38,413 bases of DNA from Pseudobdellovibrionaceae bacterium. GTDB taxonomy: Bacteria; Bdellovibrionota; Bdellovibrionia; Bdellovibrionales; JAMPXM01. The notes below the pieces were generated by a model, which worked only from the letters and a program-made list of their open reading frames with translations, was not told the origin of the DNA and did no database searches. Where the stretch lies: contig CANHQR010000034.1 of the NCBI GenBank assembly GCA_947462815.1, positions 1 to 38,413 of the forward strand, in the 5' to 3' direction. The position numbers and the translations under genes were made by a program. This document shows positions 24,841-32,700 of the stretch, in pieces. Position 1 is the stretch's first letter. Every line of letters starts with the position of its first letter.

Positions 24841-25766
24841 TACAAGACCTCACCTACTTTTGAATACCAATCGGGTGATGACTTCCGAATGAGGCTTTCA
24901 GTCTTGGTCCTTCTGAAAGAAAACATCAGGCAAATGACATCGAAGACATATTTTCGCCGGGCTTGGCCTTCAAACGCGGTCAGTTCTTTGTACCGTTTAT
25001 AGATCGGCACACCCACCACTTTTGCTTTCATGCGACCGGCAGAAAACAACATATGTCCATCGAAGTGAGGGGTATTGGTTATTGCATCTAAATTGACCCT
25101 GTTGAGGAATTCGTTCTTATACATCACATATCCTGAATGCCACTCGTGCCTGAAATATCCTGTGATTGCGCTCTCAAGAACGCTAAGGAGTCGAATTACA
25201 GACCAAGTGGTGATTGGCGTCTCCTCCTGGAGACCATATTTAATCTTTGACCGAAAACCATACACAAGGTCGGGATTGCTGCATTGAGCATCGATAAAGC
25301 TGGGGATCAAAGCGGGATCATATTGGCCATCACCATGCAGCATTAGAGTCCATGCTGCTGCTTTAGAATCTCTCGCTATTGAATACGCCAATTTTTGAGA
25401 TCCTGCATACCCAAGATTTTCTGCTGTTTTGACCAAAATCACATGCGCTGGTATTAATCCGTTGTCGCGGTATTTAACGAGTAGTTCAGATGTACCATCT
25501 GAACTACAGTTATCAATGATCAGAAGATTGCTTGTTTCTTTGATTTCATTGGGAATCTTATTGAGTACTTGTATGATTGTATCCGCACAGTTGTATGCTG
25601 GAATATAGATCGTAGTCTTTTTCGAGAGGCGACTTGGTAGTTCCCGCGCAGCATCTAGTCGCCGGCCGCTGGATGCTTCTTGGCTTCCATGCGCAGCCGA
25701 AACAATGTCCGGAGTCGCCGCAGACAAAAATATTTTCCCATCTTTATCTGCTTCAAAAATTTCCAT
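24840..25766 (-). CDS. family 2 glycosyltransferase (polyprenyl-phosphate type)
   Basis: This GT-A protein of 308 aa has TIYIPAYNCADTIIQVLNKI, LLIIDNCSSDGT, ENLGYAGSQKLAYSIARDS and LHGDGQYDPALIPSFI. These are the motifs of DPM1/GtrB-like enzymes, where DGQYD corresponds to the metal-binding DxQ. LVYGFRSK follows as expected. It has no C-terminal membrane helices. ATG at 25766 is preferred because AGGA lies 5 bases upstream; another ATG is at 25772. It is the first gene of the minus-strand operon that divergently faces rfbH. Coupling to the polytopic protein at 22876-24840 suggests it supplies that protein's lipid-linked donor. Confidence 0.82.
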   Translation of the reverse strand: MEIFEADKDGKIFLSAATPDIVSAAHGSQEASSGRRLDAARELPSRLSKKTTIYIPAYNCADTIIQVLNKIPNEIKETSNLLIIDNCSSDGTSELLVKYRDNGLIPAHVILVKTAENLGYAGSQKLAYSIARDSKAAAWTLMLHGDGQYDPALIPSFIDAQCSNPDLVYGFRSKIKYGLQEETPITTWSVIRLLSVLESAITGYFRHEWHSGYVMYKNEFLNRVNLDAITNTPHFDGHMLFSAGRMKAKVVGVPIYKRYKELTAFEGQARRKYVFDVICLMFSFRRTKTESLIRKSSPDWYSKVGEVL

Positions 25767-25772
25767 AACCAT

Positions 25773-26040
25773 CCTAAATTTGAGTGAGCGGCAGTTGGTT
25801 TGAGCTAGTGAACGGTTTATTTCGTCTTCAACTGTGTCCTCAAGACAAAATCTTGCGTTATTGCGCGTTGCGCCGGGCGAGGCCAGCGACGAAATCTAAG
25901 TTGCATGAGTTTTGAAATTCGTTTTTTGTCTCGAGCGCAAACGTTGTCTTTAGGTAGTCGCAAACGGGCAAATGTTGTGAATGCCGAGGAAATCAAGCAA
26001 CCGATCGCGAGTCGTTATCGTGGTCAGGGAGATTTTTTAA
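25773..26040. promoter_or_regulatory. divergent promoter region between the GT2 operon and rfbH
   Basis: This spacer of 268 bp must carry promoters for both directions. On the plus strand TTGTCT (25926-25931) and TTTAGG (25949-25954) with 17-bp spacing is the only candidate I see, and it is weak. GGGAG precedes the rfbH ATG by about 9 bases. I do not see a GGCGGTAG-type ops/JUMPstart element. Confidence 0.3.
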
Positions 26041-27405
26041 ATGGAAGTAAAAAAAGAAAATTCTAGGACTGGTATTGGTGACGGCCGTGAGGGGGTCCAC
26101 GCTGCGGTTGGCGACTTCTTTCTAGCAAACGTTAAGTCTGGGTTGGCGCTCGATGGCTACATACCAGTTACCGGAAAGATAATTGAACAAGACGACCTTC
26201 ATGCAATGGTGGAGGCGTGCCTTGATATGTGGCTAACCGCCGGGAGATTTGCAAAGCAGTTTGAAAGGGAACTTGCGCAGAAAGTCGGCGCACGCTGGTC
26301 TCGCATGACGGTATCCGGCTCAGCTGCAAACTTACTTTCATTTGCGGCCCTAACCTCTCCGTCTCTTGGTAAACGCGCAGTGCGACCAGGGGATGAAGTC
26401 ATAACTGTGGCTGCTGGTTTCCCGACAACGGTCTCGCCCATCGTTCAGCATGGTTGCGTTCCGGTCTTCGTTGATGTTGATCTGCAGACGCACAATGTGT
26501 TGGTGGATCAAGTCAGTAGCGCGGTGACTTCAAAGACTCGGGCGATCGTTTTAGCGCATACGCTAGGCAATCCATTTGACCTGGATTCAATTTCCGAGAT
26601 TTGTCGTAAGCACGATTTGTTTTTGATCGAGGACAGTTGTGACGCCCTTGGCGCCACCTATGACGGTCGCCCTGTTGGAACATTTGGTGACTTGTCCACG
26701 CTGAGCTTTTACCCCGCTCATCATATTTGCACTGGCGAGGGTGGAGCGGTGTTTAGCTCGAAGCCGCAGTTTATGAAGATTGTAGAGTCGCTCCGGGATT
26801 GGGGGCGCGATTGCTGGTGTGACCCCGGAAAAGACAACACTTGTAAAAAGCGCTTCGAATGGCAGCTAGGCGACTTACCCGAAGGCTACGATCACAAGTA
26901 TATCTACAGCCACCTCGGTTACAATTTGAAAGCTACGGATATCCAGGCGGCGTTAGGGCTGTCTCAACTTCAAAAGCTTGACCGATTTGTTACGTCACGA
27001 AGAGAGAATCACAACTATCTCGATCAGCAAATCAAGTTGAGAGGTCTCAATGAGTTCTTTTTGACTCCCGAGGCTACTGCTAAATCAGATCCATCATGGT
27101 TTGGCTATCTGTTGACTGTTCGTGAGAACGTTCCGTTGAGCCGACGAGAACTTGTTAAGAGTTTGGAAGAGAAGGGTATTGGGACTCGCCAGCTCTTTGC
27201 TGGCAATTTGATTCGACAACCTGCCTTCAAAGGGGTCGATTATAGAGTCCCCTTCGAGTTGAAGAACACTGACCACGTCATGGCTAGTAGTTTTTGGCTA
27301 GGTGTTTGGCCAGGACTTACGAAATTGCACCTAGACCGAATTTTGGACTCTTTGGAATCAGTTGTTCGAAATAGTCTCGACAAAAATAGGAGTTTGAAAC
27401 GATGA
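26041..27405 (+). CDS. rfbH: CDP-4-keto-6-deoxy-D-glucose 3-dehydrase (E1, RfbH/DdhC/AscC)
   Basis: This PMP-dependent, [2Fe-2S] enzyme removes the C3 hydroxyl of CDP-4-keto-6-deoxyglucose in 3,6-dideoxyhexose synthesis. The PLP lysine is replaced by His227 in SFYPAHHICTGEGG. The cysteines are Cys200, Cys258, Cys260 and Cys268, which fit exactly the C-X57-C-X1-C-X7-C cluster motif known for E1. GYDHKYIYSHLGYNLKATDI follows as in RfbH. At 454 aa it is slightly longer than Salmonella RfbH (437) because of an N-terminal extension. It needs an NADH-dependent flavin/[2Fe-2S] reductase (AscD/RfbI), which is not encoded in the window. Its stop overlaps rfbF (ATGA). Confidence 0.95.
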   Translation: MEVKKENSRTGIGDGREGVHAAVGDFFLANVKSGLALDGYIPVTGKIIEQDDLHAMVEACLDMWLTAGRFAKQFERELAQKVGARWSRMTVSGSAANLLSFAALTSPSLGKRAVRPGDEVITVAAGFPTTVSPIVQHGCVPVFVDVDLQTHNVLVDQVSSAVTSKTRAIVLAHTLGNPFDLDSISEICRKHDLFLIEDSCDALGATYDGRPVGTFGDLSTLSFYPAHHICTGEGGAVFSSKPQFMKIVESLRDWGRDCWCDPGKDNTCKKRFEWQLGDLPEGYDHKYIYSHLGYNLKATDIQAALGLSQLQKLDRFVTSRRENHNYLDQQIKLRGLNEFFLTPEATAKSDPSWFGYLLTVRENVPLSRRELVKSLEEKGIGTRQLFAGNLIRQPAFKGVDYRVPFELKNTDHVMASSFWLGVWPGLTKLHLDRILDSLESVVRNSLDKNRSLKR

Positions 27406-28175
27406 AGTGCGTGATTTTAGCGGGCGGAGTGGGGACACGGCTTTCGGAAGAGACGATCTCCCGACCGAAACCGATGGTCGAAATCGGCGGTCGTCCAATT
27501 CTATGGCACATTATGAAAATCTACTCCGCTCACGGTGTGAACGATTTTGTAATTTGCCTCGGCTACAAGGGCCAAATCATCAAGGAGTATTTCTTTAATT
27601 ACGGACTCTACCAGTCCGATGTGACAATCGATGTTAGCGATCGTTCCATGGTGATTCATCGGAATGAAGCAGAGCCTTGGAAAGTTACGCTTGTAGAGAC
27701 AGGCGAGCACTCAATGACAGGTGGGCGGATTGGTCGAATTCGGGATCACGTGGGCGATGAAACTTTTTGCATGACCTATGGTGATGGAGTTGCCGACATC
27801 GATGTAAGTGCGGAAATTCAATTTCATAGGGCGCATCCCGGCAGTGCAACTTTAGCGGCAGTTCGGCCCCCGGGTCGATTTGGCGCAGTGGTCTTCGAAG
27901 GTGGCAACGGGCGTGTATCGAGATTTGAGGAAAAGCCGCAAGGCGATGGTGCTTTTATTAATGGAGGTTTTTTTGTTCTTGAGCCTGATGTCTTCAATCT
28001 CATAGATGGTGACGACTGCGTTTGGGAGCAGGGCCCAATGCGAAGTTTAGCAGCTGATGGCCAAATTTATGCCTACAATCATTCGGGTTTTTGGCAGGCG
28101 ATGGACACGTTGCGCGACAAAAATTATCTTGAACACCTTTGGAGCAGCAAGCAGGCAAAATGGAAAACTTGGTGA
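27402..28175 (+). CDS. rfbF: glucose-1-phosphate cytidylyltransferase
   Basis: This enzyme makes CDP-glucose from glucose-1-phosphate and CTP, the entry step of the CDP-dideoxyhexose pathway. The N-terminal ILAGGVGTRLSEETISRPKP is the nucleotidyltransferase signature in its RfbF form (with SEET), then GGRPILWHIMKIYSAHG, TYGDGVADI and INGGFFVLEPDVF follow. At 257 aa it equals the Salmonella enzyme in length. Its ATG overlaps the rfbH stop by 4 bases, and its 3' end overlaps rfbG by 16 bases. Confidence 0.96.
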   Translation: MKCVILAGGVGTRLSEETISRPKPMVEIGGRPILWHIMKIYSAHGVNDFVICLGYKGQIIKEYFFNYGLYQSDVTIDVSDRSMVIHRNEAEPWKVTLVETGEHSMTGGRIGRIRDHVGDETFCMTYGDGVADIDVSAEIQFHRAHPGSATLAAVRPPGRFGAVVFEGGNGRVSRFEEKPQGDGAFINGGFFVLEPDVFNLIDGDDCVWEQGPMRSLAADGQIYAYNHSGFWQAMDTLRDKNYLEHLWSSKQAKWKTW

Positions 28176-29245
28176 TTGAAAGAAAATCGTTTTGGCGAGG
28201 CCGACGAGTGTTTGTAACGGGACACTCCGGCTTTACCGGCAGTTGGTTGACATTGAAGCTGGTGGAACTTGGCGCGAAGGTTCAAGGGTACTCGATTGGT
28301 TTACCGACTGAGCCCTCTTTGTTCAACCGGGCTGAGATTGGAAAGATCTGTGACAGCATCTGGGGGGATGTTCTCGATCGAGAAAAACTGTTAGATTGTG
28401 TTAGAAGATTTCAACCTGATGTCGTGATTCATCTCGCTGCGCAGCCACTCGTTAGGGTTGCATATTTAGAACCTGTTTCTACGATTCTTACGAATGCGAT
28501 CGGGACGCTTAATCTGTTGGAGGCCGCGAGGAAGCTGGATGGCTTAGAGTGTGCTCTGAACGTGACTACAGACAAAGTTTACCGAAATTTAGAAAGCGGT
28601 CAGCCTTTCCTGGAAAGTGACATGCTCGGAGGACACGAACCTTACAGTGCAAGTAAGGCCTGCTCAGAGATTATCTCAGACGCTTATCGCGAGTGCTATT
28701 TGAAGGGAATTGTGATTTCTGCTCGAGCTGGCAATATCATTGGCGGTGGTGATTGGAGCTTGGATCGTCTAGTCCCGGATTCTGTACGGGCAGCTCTGGC
28801 AAACGAACCGATCCGGATTCGAAGCCCCCTATCAGTCAGGCCCTGGCAGCATGTTGCGGATGTAGTGACCGGTTACCTCGACTATGTTCGGTACAAGGTC
28901 TCCGGATTTACAGCCGAGACTTGTTTGAATTTTGGGCCTGATCTGGATGGCTGTTGGACTGTCGAAAAGGTTGTCTCTGAATTTTGTAATGAGTGGGGTG
29001 AAGGCGCAAGCTATGTTGTTGCTAGTGACGCCAATCAGACTTCTTCAGAGAGTAAACTTTTGTATCTAGATGCGAGTCGTGCAAAGCGACAGCTATCATG
29101 GCGACCCAGGCTTTCTCCTCAACAAGCTTTAAAGGCGTGTGTTGGGTGGTACAAGGCTGAGGCGAGTGGCGCATCCCCGGCGGAGCTGGTTCAACTTATG
29201 AAGGCGACATTCGAGTTAACTGAGAATGGAACCAAGAGTGTTTAA
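28160..29245 (+). CDS. rfbG: CDP-glucose 4,6-dehydratase
   Basis: This extended SDR converts CDP-glucose to CDP-4-keto-6-deoxyglucose. The cofactor motif is TGHSGFTGSW. HLAAQPLVRVAYLEPVSTIL and the catalytic NVTTDKVYRN (T137-D138-K139) with EPYSASKACSE (Y162-x3-K166) are typical of RfbG. The open frame reaches 28139 (TTG), but ATG at 28160 is chosen because GCAGG precedes it and because it gives 361 aa, close to Salmonella RfbG (359). It overlaps rfbF and the following gene, so the whole set is translationally coupled. Confidence 0.95.
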   Translation: MENLVIERKSFWRGRRVFVTGHSGFTGSWLTLKLVELGAKVQGYSIGLPTEPSLFNRAEIGKICDSIWGDVLDREKLLDCVRRFQPDVVIHLAAQPLVRVAYLEPVSTILTNAIGTLNLLEAARKLDGLECALNVTTDKVYRNLESGQPFLESDMLGGHEPYSASKACSEIISDAYRECYLKGIVISARAGNIIGGGDWSLDRLVPDSVRAALANEPIRIRSPLSVRPWQHVADVVTGYLDYVRYKVSGFTAETCLNFGPDLDGCWTVEKVVSEFCNEWGEGASYVVASDANQTSSESKLLYLDASRAKRQLSWRPRLSPQQALKACVGWYKAEASGASPAELVQLMKATFELTENGTKSV

Positions 29246-30080
29246 GTGTGTGGCAATCACGGGATCGACGGGTTATATCGGGGGCCGCTTTGCGCGTAAG
29301 ATCGAGTCCTTAGGCGCCCGAGTCGTTCGAGTAGGAAGGGTGTCCTCTCAAGAGGAAATAGTACAGATGTTCGAGGTTGATAGGCCCGACATCGTATTTC
29401 ACTTCGCTTCTCTTTTCATTGCCGATCATTCACCAGATCAAGTTACGCCACTCGTTGAAAGTAATATTCTCTTTGGGGCAAGACTTTTGGAGGCCATGAA
29501 GATCTCTGGGGTCGCAAATTTAGTTTATGCCGGATCAAGTTGGCAGAGATTTGGCGATTCAGGTGAATGGCCGGTCAATCTCTATGCGGCGACAAAAAAC
29601 GCGTTTACTGAGTTGGTTAGATATTATGTTGACGCTCATTCATTTAAGGCTTTGCAGCTTTTAATCTACGACTCTTACGGGCCCGATGATCCGCGCGGGA
29701 AACTGCTCACCACTTTGTTTGGCGGAAAAGGTCAACATGGAAATGCGGGAACCAAACTATCCCCGGGACTCCAAAGAGTATGCTTTGTCCACGTTGACGA
29801 TGTTGTCCGGGGGTTTGAAATTGCGGGTAAGAGAATTCAATCAGGAATGATTTCTAAAATTGAAGAGTTCGTGTTGAGACCAAAATCTGCGGTAACCTTG
29901 AGGGAGTCTATTCAGGAAATCGAGAATTTGACTGGAGTCCGTCCAGTTATTGAATGGGGTGCTCGTCCTTACCGGAAACGTGAAGTCATGGAGCCTTGGG
30001 ATGGTGGAGTTGTGTTGCCTGAATGGGAACCAAAAAAATCGTTTCAGGAAGGTGCTAAAGACTTGTTGGGAGGCTATTGA
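29226..30080 (+). CDS. sugar-nucleotide SDR reductase (CDP-ascarylose/abequose/paratose synthase type)
   Basis: This 284-aa extended SDR has the cofactor motif TGSTGYIGG, a catalytic serine region (YAGSSWQRFG) and LYAATKNAFTEL with Y120-x3-K124. It sits exactly where the final 4-ketoreductase of CDP-3,6-dideoxyhexose pathways is expected (RfbJ, RfbS/Prt or AscF). With a 3,5-epimerase immediately downstream, an AscF-like role (reducing to CDP-L-ascarylose) fits best. The sequence alone does not exclude abequose or paratose synthase. Its ATG at 29226 overlaps the end of rfbG by 20 bases. Confidence 0.78.
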   Translation: MEPRVFKCVAITGSTGYIGGRFARKIESLGARVVRVGRVSSQEEIVQMFEVDRPDIVFHFASLFIADHSPDQVTPLVESNILFGARLLEAMKISGVANLVYAGSSWQRFGDSGEWPVNLYAATKNAFTELVRYYVDAHSFKALQLLIYDSYGPDDPRGKLLTTLFGGKGQHGNAGTKLSPGLQRVCFVHVDDVVRGFEIAGKRIQSGMISKIEEFVLRPKSAVTLRESIQEIENLTGVRPVIEWGARPYRKREVMEPWDGGVVLPEWEPKKSFQEGAKDLLGGY

Positions 30081-30625
30081 AGAGCTGGAATTTGGGCGTT
30101 AAAGGCTGTCTGGGTTTAAAGATTGAGATTCATCGGGATGCCCGGGGTAGCTTCGTGAAACCCTTTAATCGCTCTTGGTTTCAGGATCTGGGTCTCGTGT
30201 TTGAACCAAGAGAGGTTTATCTATCAACGTCGCATAAGGGTGTCTTAAGGGGCATGCACTATCAGTCACCACCGCATCATCATTCAAAGCTCGTGGTTTG
30301 TCTGAGTGGCGCTGTGTGTGATGTTGTTTTAGATCTTAGAGGCCGTGAGGCCTTGGGTAAATTCGCTTCTATTCGACTGGACGCAGCAGATATCAATGCC
30401 GTTTTTGTTCCGCCGGGAATCGCCCATGGCTTTCTTTCACTCGTGGACGGCTCCCAGTTACTCTATATCGTTGACTCCGAGTATGCACCCGAGTTTGACA
30501 ACGGAGTTCGCTGGGACTCGTTTGGATTTAGTTGGCCAGAAGAGATACGTACTGTTTCTCAGCGTGACTCGAACTTTTTGACATTGAATGCGTTTGAAAC
30601 GCCTTTTTCAGAAGATGGCGATTGA
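30077..30625 (+). CDS. sugar-nucleotide 3,5-epimerase (RmlC/AscE-like cupin)
   Basis: This 182-aa cupin of the dTDP-4-dehydrorhamnose 3,5-epimerase family has GVLRGMHYQSPPHHHSKLVV with the catalytic His61 (of HYQ), VPPGIAHGFLSL and DNGVRWDSFGFSW. In this operon the likely substrate is CDP-3,6-dideoxy-4-ketoglucose, epimerised at C5 as by AscE of Yersinia. A dTDP-rhamnose role would need rmlA, rmlB and rmlD, which are not present. The start is TTG at 30077, overlapping the previous stop as TTGA. Its last 67 bp overlap the convergent gene at 30559-32652. Confidence 0.85.
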   Translation: MKSWNLGVKGCLGLKIEIHRDARGSFVKPFNRSWFQDLGLVFEPREVYLSTSHKGVLRGMHYQSPPHHHSKLVVCLSGAVCDVVLDLRGREALGKFASIRLDAADINAVFVPPGIAHGFLSLVDGSQLLYIVDSEYAPEFDNGVRWDSFGFSWPEEIRTVSQRDSNFLTLNAFETPFSEDGD

Positions 30626-32652
30626 CTGCTGTGGCTAGGAGCCGCCTGAATTAGATTGGCTTTGTAGAGGTCCGCACCGAAAACCAGTTTTCTAAATATC
30701 CCCTTCCCGCGAATCGAAACCTCCCTAAACCAATCCGGTGCCACCGGTCGTGTCCAAAAGTAACCGGGTATAAAGGCAAACAGCACATCTACGTTTAACA
30801 ACGTGAGGTGCATTTCATTTTTTGATACGGTGACAAAGTTTTGTCTTAGATTAGTCTTCTCAAATGGCCAAAACCGCCAGTAACCGTAAGCGTTGTGTAA
30901 GAGGAACGTCATGTCCGCAGATGCGATGAATCGATTAAAATCAAACTCATCCTTAATATGTTTGTTTCGTACGACAATGAAGGGCTTTCCGTAAACGGCC
31001 GAATATCGAGTTTCGAGAGTGCGCGACTCTTCCCAGCAAGTTGCGCCTTTGGACGCTACACTAAACCAAGACCTAGGTTGCCGACCGCACCTTTCAGTTG
31101 AGAGATACGCTAGGTCTTCTGCGAACACTGAGTTTGATATTATAATTGCTGGATTGTCTTTAATGTCGGATGCCAATTTATTAGCCAATTTGTCCGCCGA
31201 GTGAGTAAACCGAGCCGTATTGATGATATTGGCAGGCTTTTGTGAAAGTCCCATAATCAGGCACAGCGAAAATGCATGTAAGATAAGGCGATTGTGACTT
31301 TGCTTAAGTGCCGAGTGAAGTTTGCGTAGCTCGGCGACCATGATCACAGATATGCCCGGCATCACGTACATCAAATGATGATCGATGAAATAATATCGTA
31401 CCAAACCAAAGGCGGTTCCGCCGGCGTAGATAGCTACAACCATGGTAGAAAGGTTCTGGGGAGCCGCAAAGAACAAAAGTGTCGCGATTGCGATGAAGGC
31501 GCCCAAAGCTAAAGGATCTTTGGGTATATAGCCCTGCTCCCATTCGCCAAGCGACAGTTGGAAGTTAGGATGAAAACCTGCAATCGGAGTAGCAGAAGGA
31601 TCAATTAAGCATGTGGCAATTCCACACACCAAAACTATACTCAAGCCCGGAAGGACTCTGAGTTGACCTAACTGCTCAAAGAGACGACCTTTTGGCGTCG
31701 GTAAAACCACCATATTGCGATAACCAGAAAACGTGTCTTTGATAGTTCTAGAGCGATGCAAATGAATTATACCGATTGCGGAGAGTACAACGATGGTGGG
31801 TCCGATCTGCGAAATCAAATGCTGGGCTGCCGCCCAGTAAAGACCCTCGGAGTGAATAAAGTTCGTGGAAACTCGAGGCTGAGGGATCTCACCCTTCAGG
31901 ATTAAAGTGGGCAAAAATGCCGGATAGGCTGCGATAAATCCAGAAATCGCAGCGCCAACTCTTCTGTGATGTGGAGTGCCTTTTGAGAAAAACTCTGCCA
32001 AACAAACAGCAGCACTCGCAGCGATTATTGGCTCTTTGAAAAGAGGGAATAGTATTGTTGACAACCAACACCATATCCATGTCAACGGTCGCTGAGTTTC
32101 CCGCGCTCGCAGGTATATGATAATTATCGAAAGGGAAAATGCGATGACCAATGCATCCTCGGCGACAACGTGAAGTAAGGACTGCCCAAGAAAGACCGGT
32201 GATAAGCAGTAAACGATCGGCGTGATAAACGCCCAACTGGAAGAAGCCCCCATTGCCCTACGTGTGAGTTGTATCAAAAGGAAGGCACAAAGAAAAATCG
32301 AAGCAAAATTGCACCAGACTCCGAAGTAGGGCGTTACATGTATGATTCCGTAGTACTTCAGCAAATAGGCCAGATTGCCCAACGGCCGATACTTTGCGTC
32401 GCCTCCTGGGTCAACGAAGTACCGATTGAGTAATTCGAGCTCGGAGATTGGCTTGGTGCCCTCTGCAGTTAGATCACTGTACTCGGCAATCATCTCGTTG
32501 TCCGGAAAGAAGTACCGCTCGATTGTCAATGAGGGAGAGACGCAAAGTGCTGCTGTGACCATGGCCACCAACAAGCTAATGAAGAGGAATTTGTTCGACT
32601 CGCTTAGGTCAACAAGTTGCTGGGCTGTGGGTATTCGTGACTTTGTGTTCAT
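30559..32652 (-). CDS. polytopic membrane protein, paralogue 2 of a novel GT-C-like pair
   Basis: This 697-aa protein is related over its whole length to the one at 22876-24840. Shared motifs are RYFFPDN, DAKYRPLGNLAYLLKYY, VFLGQSLLHVVAEDALVIA, PLFKEPIIAAS, YYFIDHHLMYVMPG, SNSVFAEDLAYL and RPVAPDWFREV. It has about ten helices and a hydrophilic C-terminal domain, probably periplasmic. ATG at 32652 has GAGGG 6 bases upstream. It is the last gene downstream of wzm-wzt-lhgO in the same orientation. The two paralogues flank the CDP-dideoxyhexose genes, so they may transfer that sugar or recognise glycans containing it, but this is an inference from position. Confidence 0.65.
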   Translation of the reverse strand: MNTKSRIPTAQQLVDLSESNKFLFISLLVAMVTAALCVSPSLTIERYFFPDNEMIAEYSDLTAEGTKPISELELLNRYFVDPGGDAKYRPLGNLAYLLKYYGIIHVTPYFGVWCNFASIFLCAFLLIQLTRRAMGASSSWAFITPIVYCLSPVFLGQSLLHVVAEDALVIAFSLSIIIIYLRARETQRPLTWIWCWLSTILFPLFKEPIIAASAAVCLAEFFSKGTPHHRRVGAAISGFIAAYPAFLPTLILKGEIPQPRVSTNFIHSEGLYWAAAQHLISQIGPTIVVLSAIGIIHLHRSRTIKDTFSGYRNMVVLPTPKGRLFEQLGQLRVLPGLSIVLVCGIATCLIDPSATPIAGFHPNFQLSLGEWEQGYIPKDPLALGAFIAIATLLFFAAPQNLSTMVVAIYAGGTAFGLVRYYFIDHHLMYVMPGISVIMVAELRKLHSALKQSHNRLILHAFSLCLIMGLSQKPANIINTARFTHSADKLANKLASDIKDNPAIIISNSVFAEDLAYLSTERCGRQPRSWFSVASKGATCWEESRTLETRYSAVYGKPFIVVRNKHIKDEFDFNRFIASADMTFLLHNAYGYWRFWPFEKTNLRQNFVTVSKNEMHLTLLNVDVLFAFIPGYFWTRPVAPDWFREVSIRGKGIFRKLVFGADLYKANLIQAAPSHSSQSPSSEKGVSNAFNVKKFESR

Positions 32653-32700
32653 TCAGGCCCTCGAAATTCAGTGCTCGACTGATCAACTTGTGGTTATTAA

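Noticed and set aside
26041-27405. Sugar aminotransferase annotation for the rfbH product
   Set aside because: The PLP lysine is replaced by His227 and the complete E1-type [2Fe-2S] cysteine motif is present, so it is a 3-dehydrase.
30077-30625. dTDP-rhamnose pathway member (rmlC)
   Set aside because: rmlA, rmlB and rmlD are not present, and the gene is translationally coupled to CDP-sugar genes. The family is right but the pathway is probably CDP-linked.
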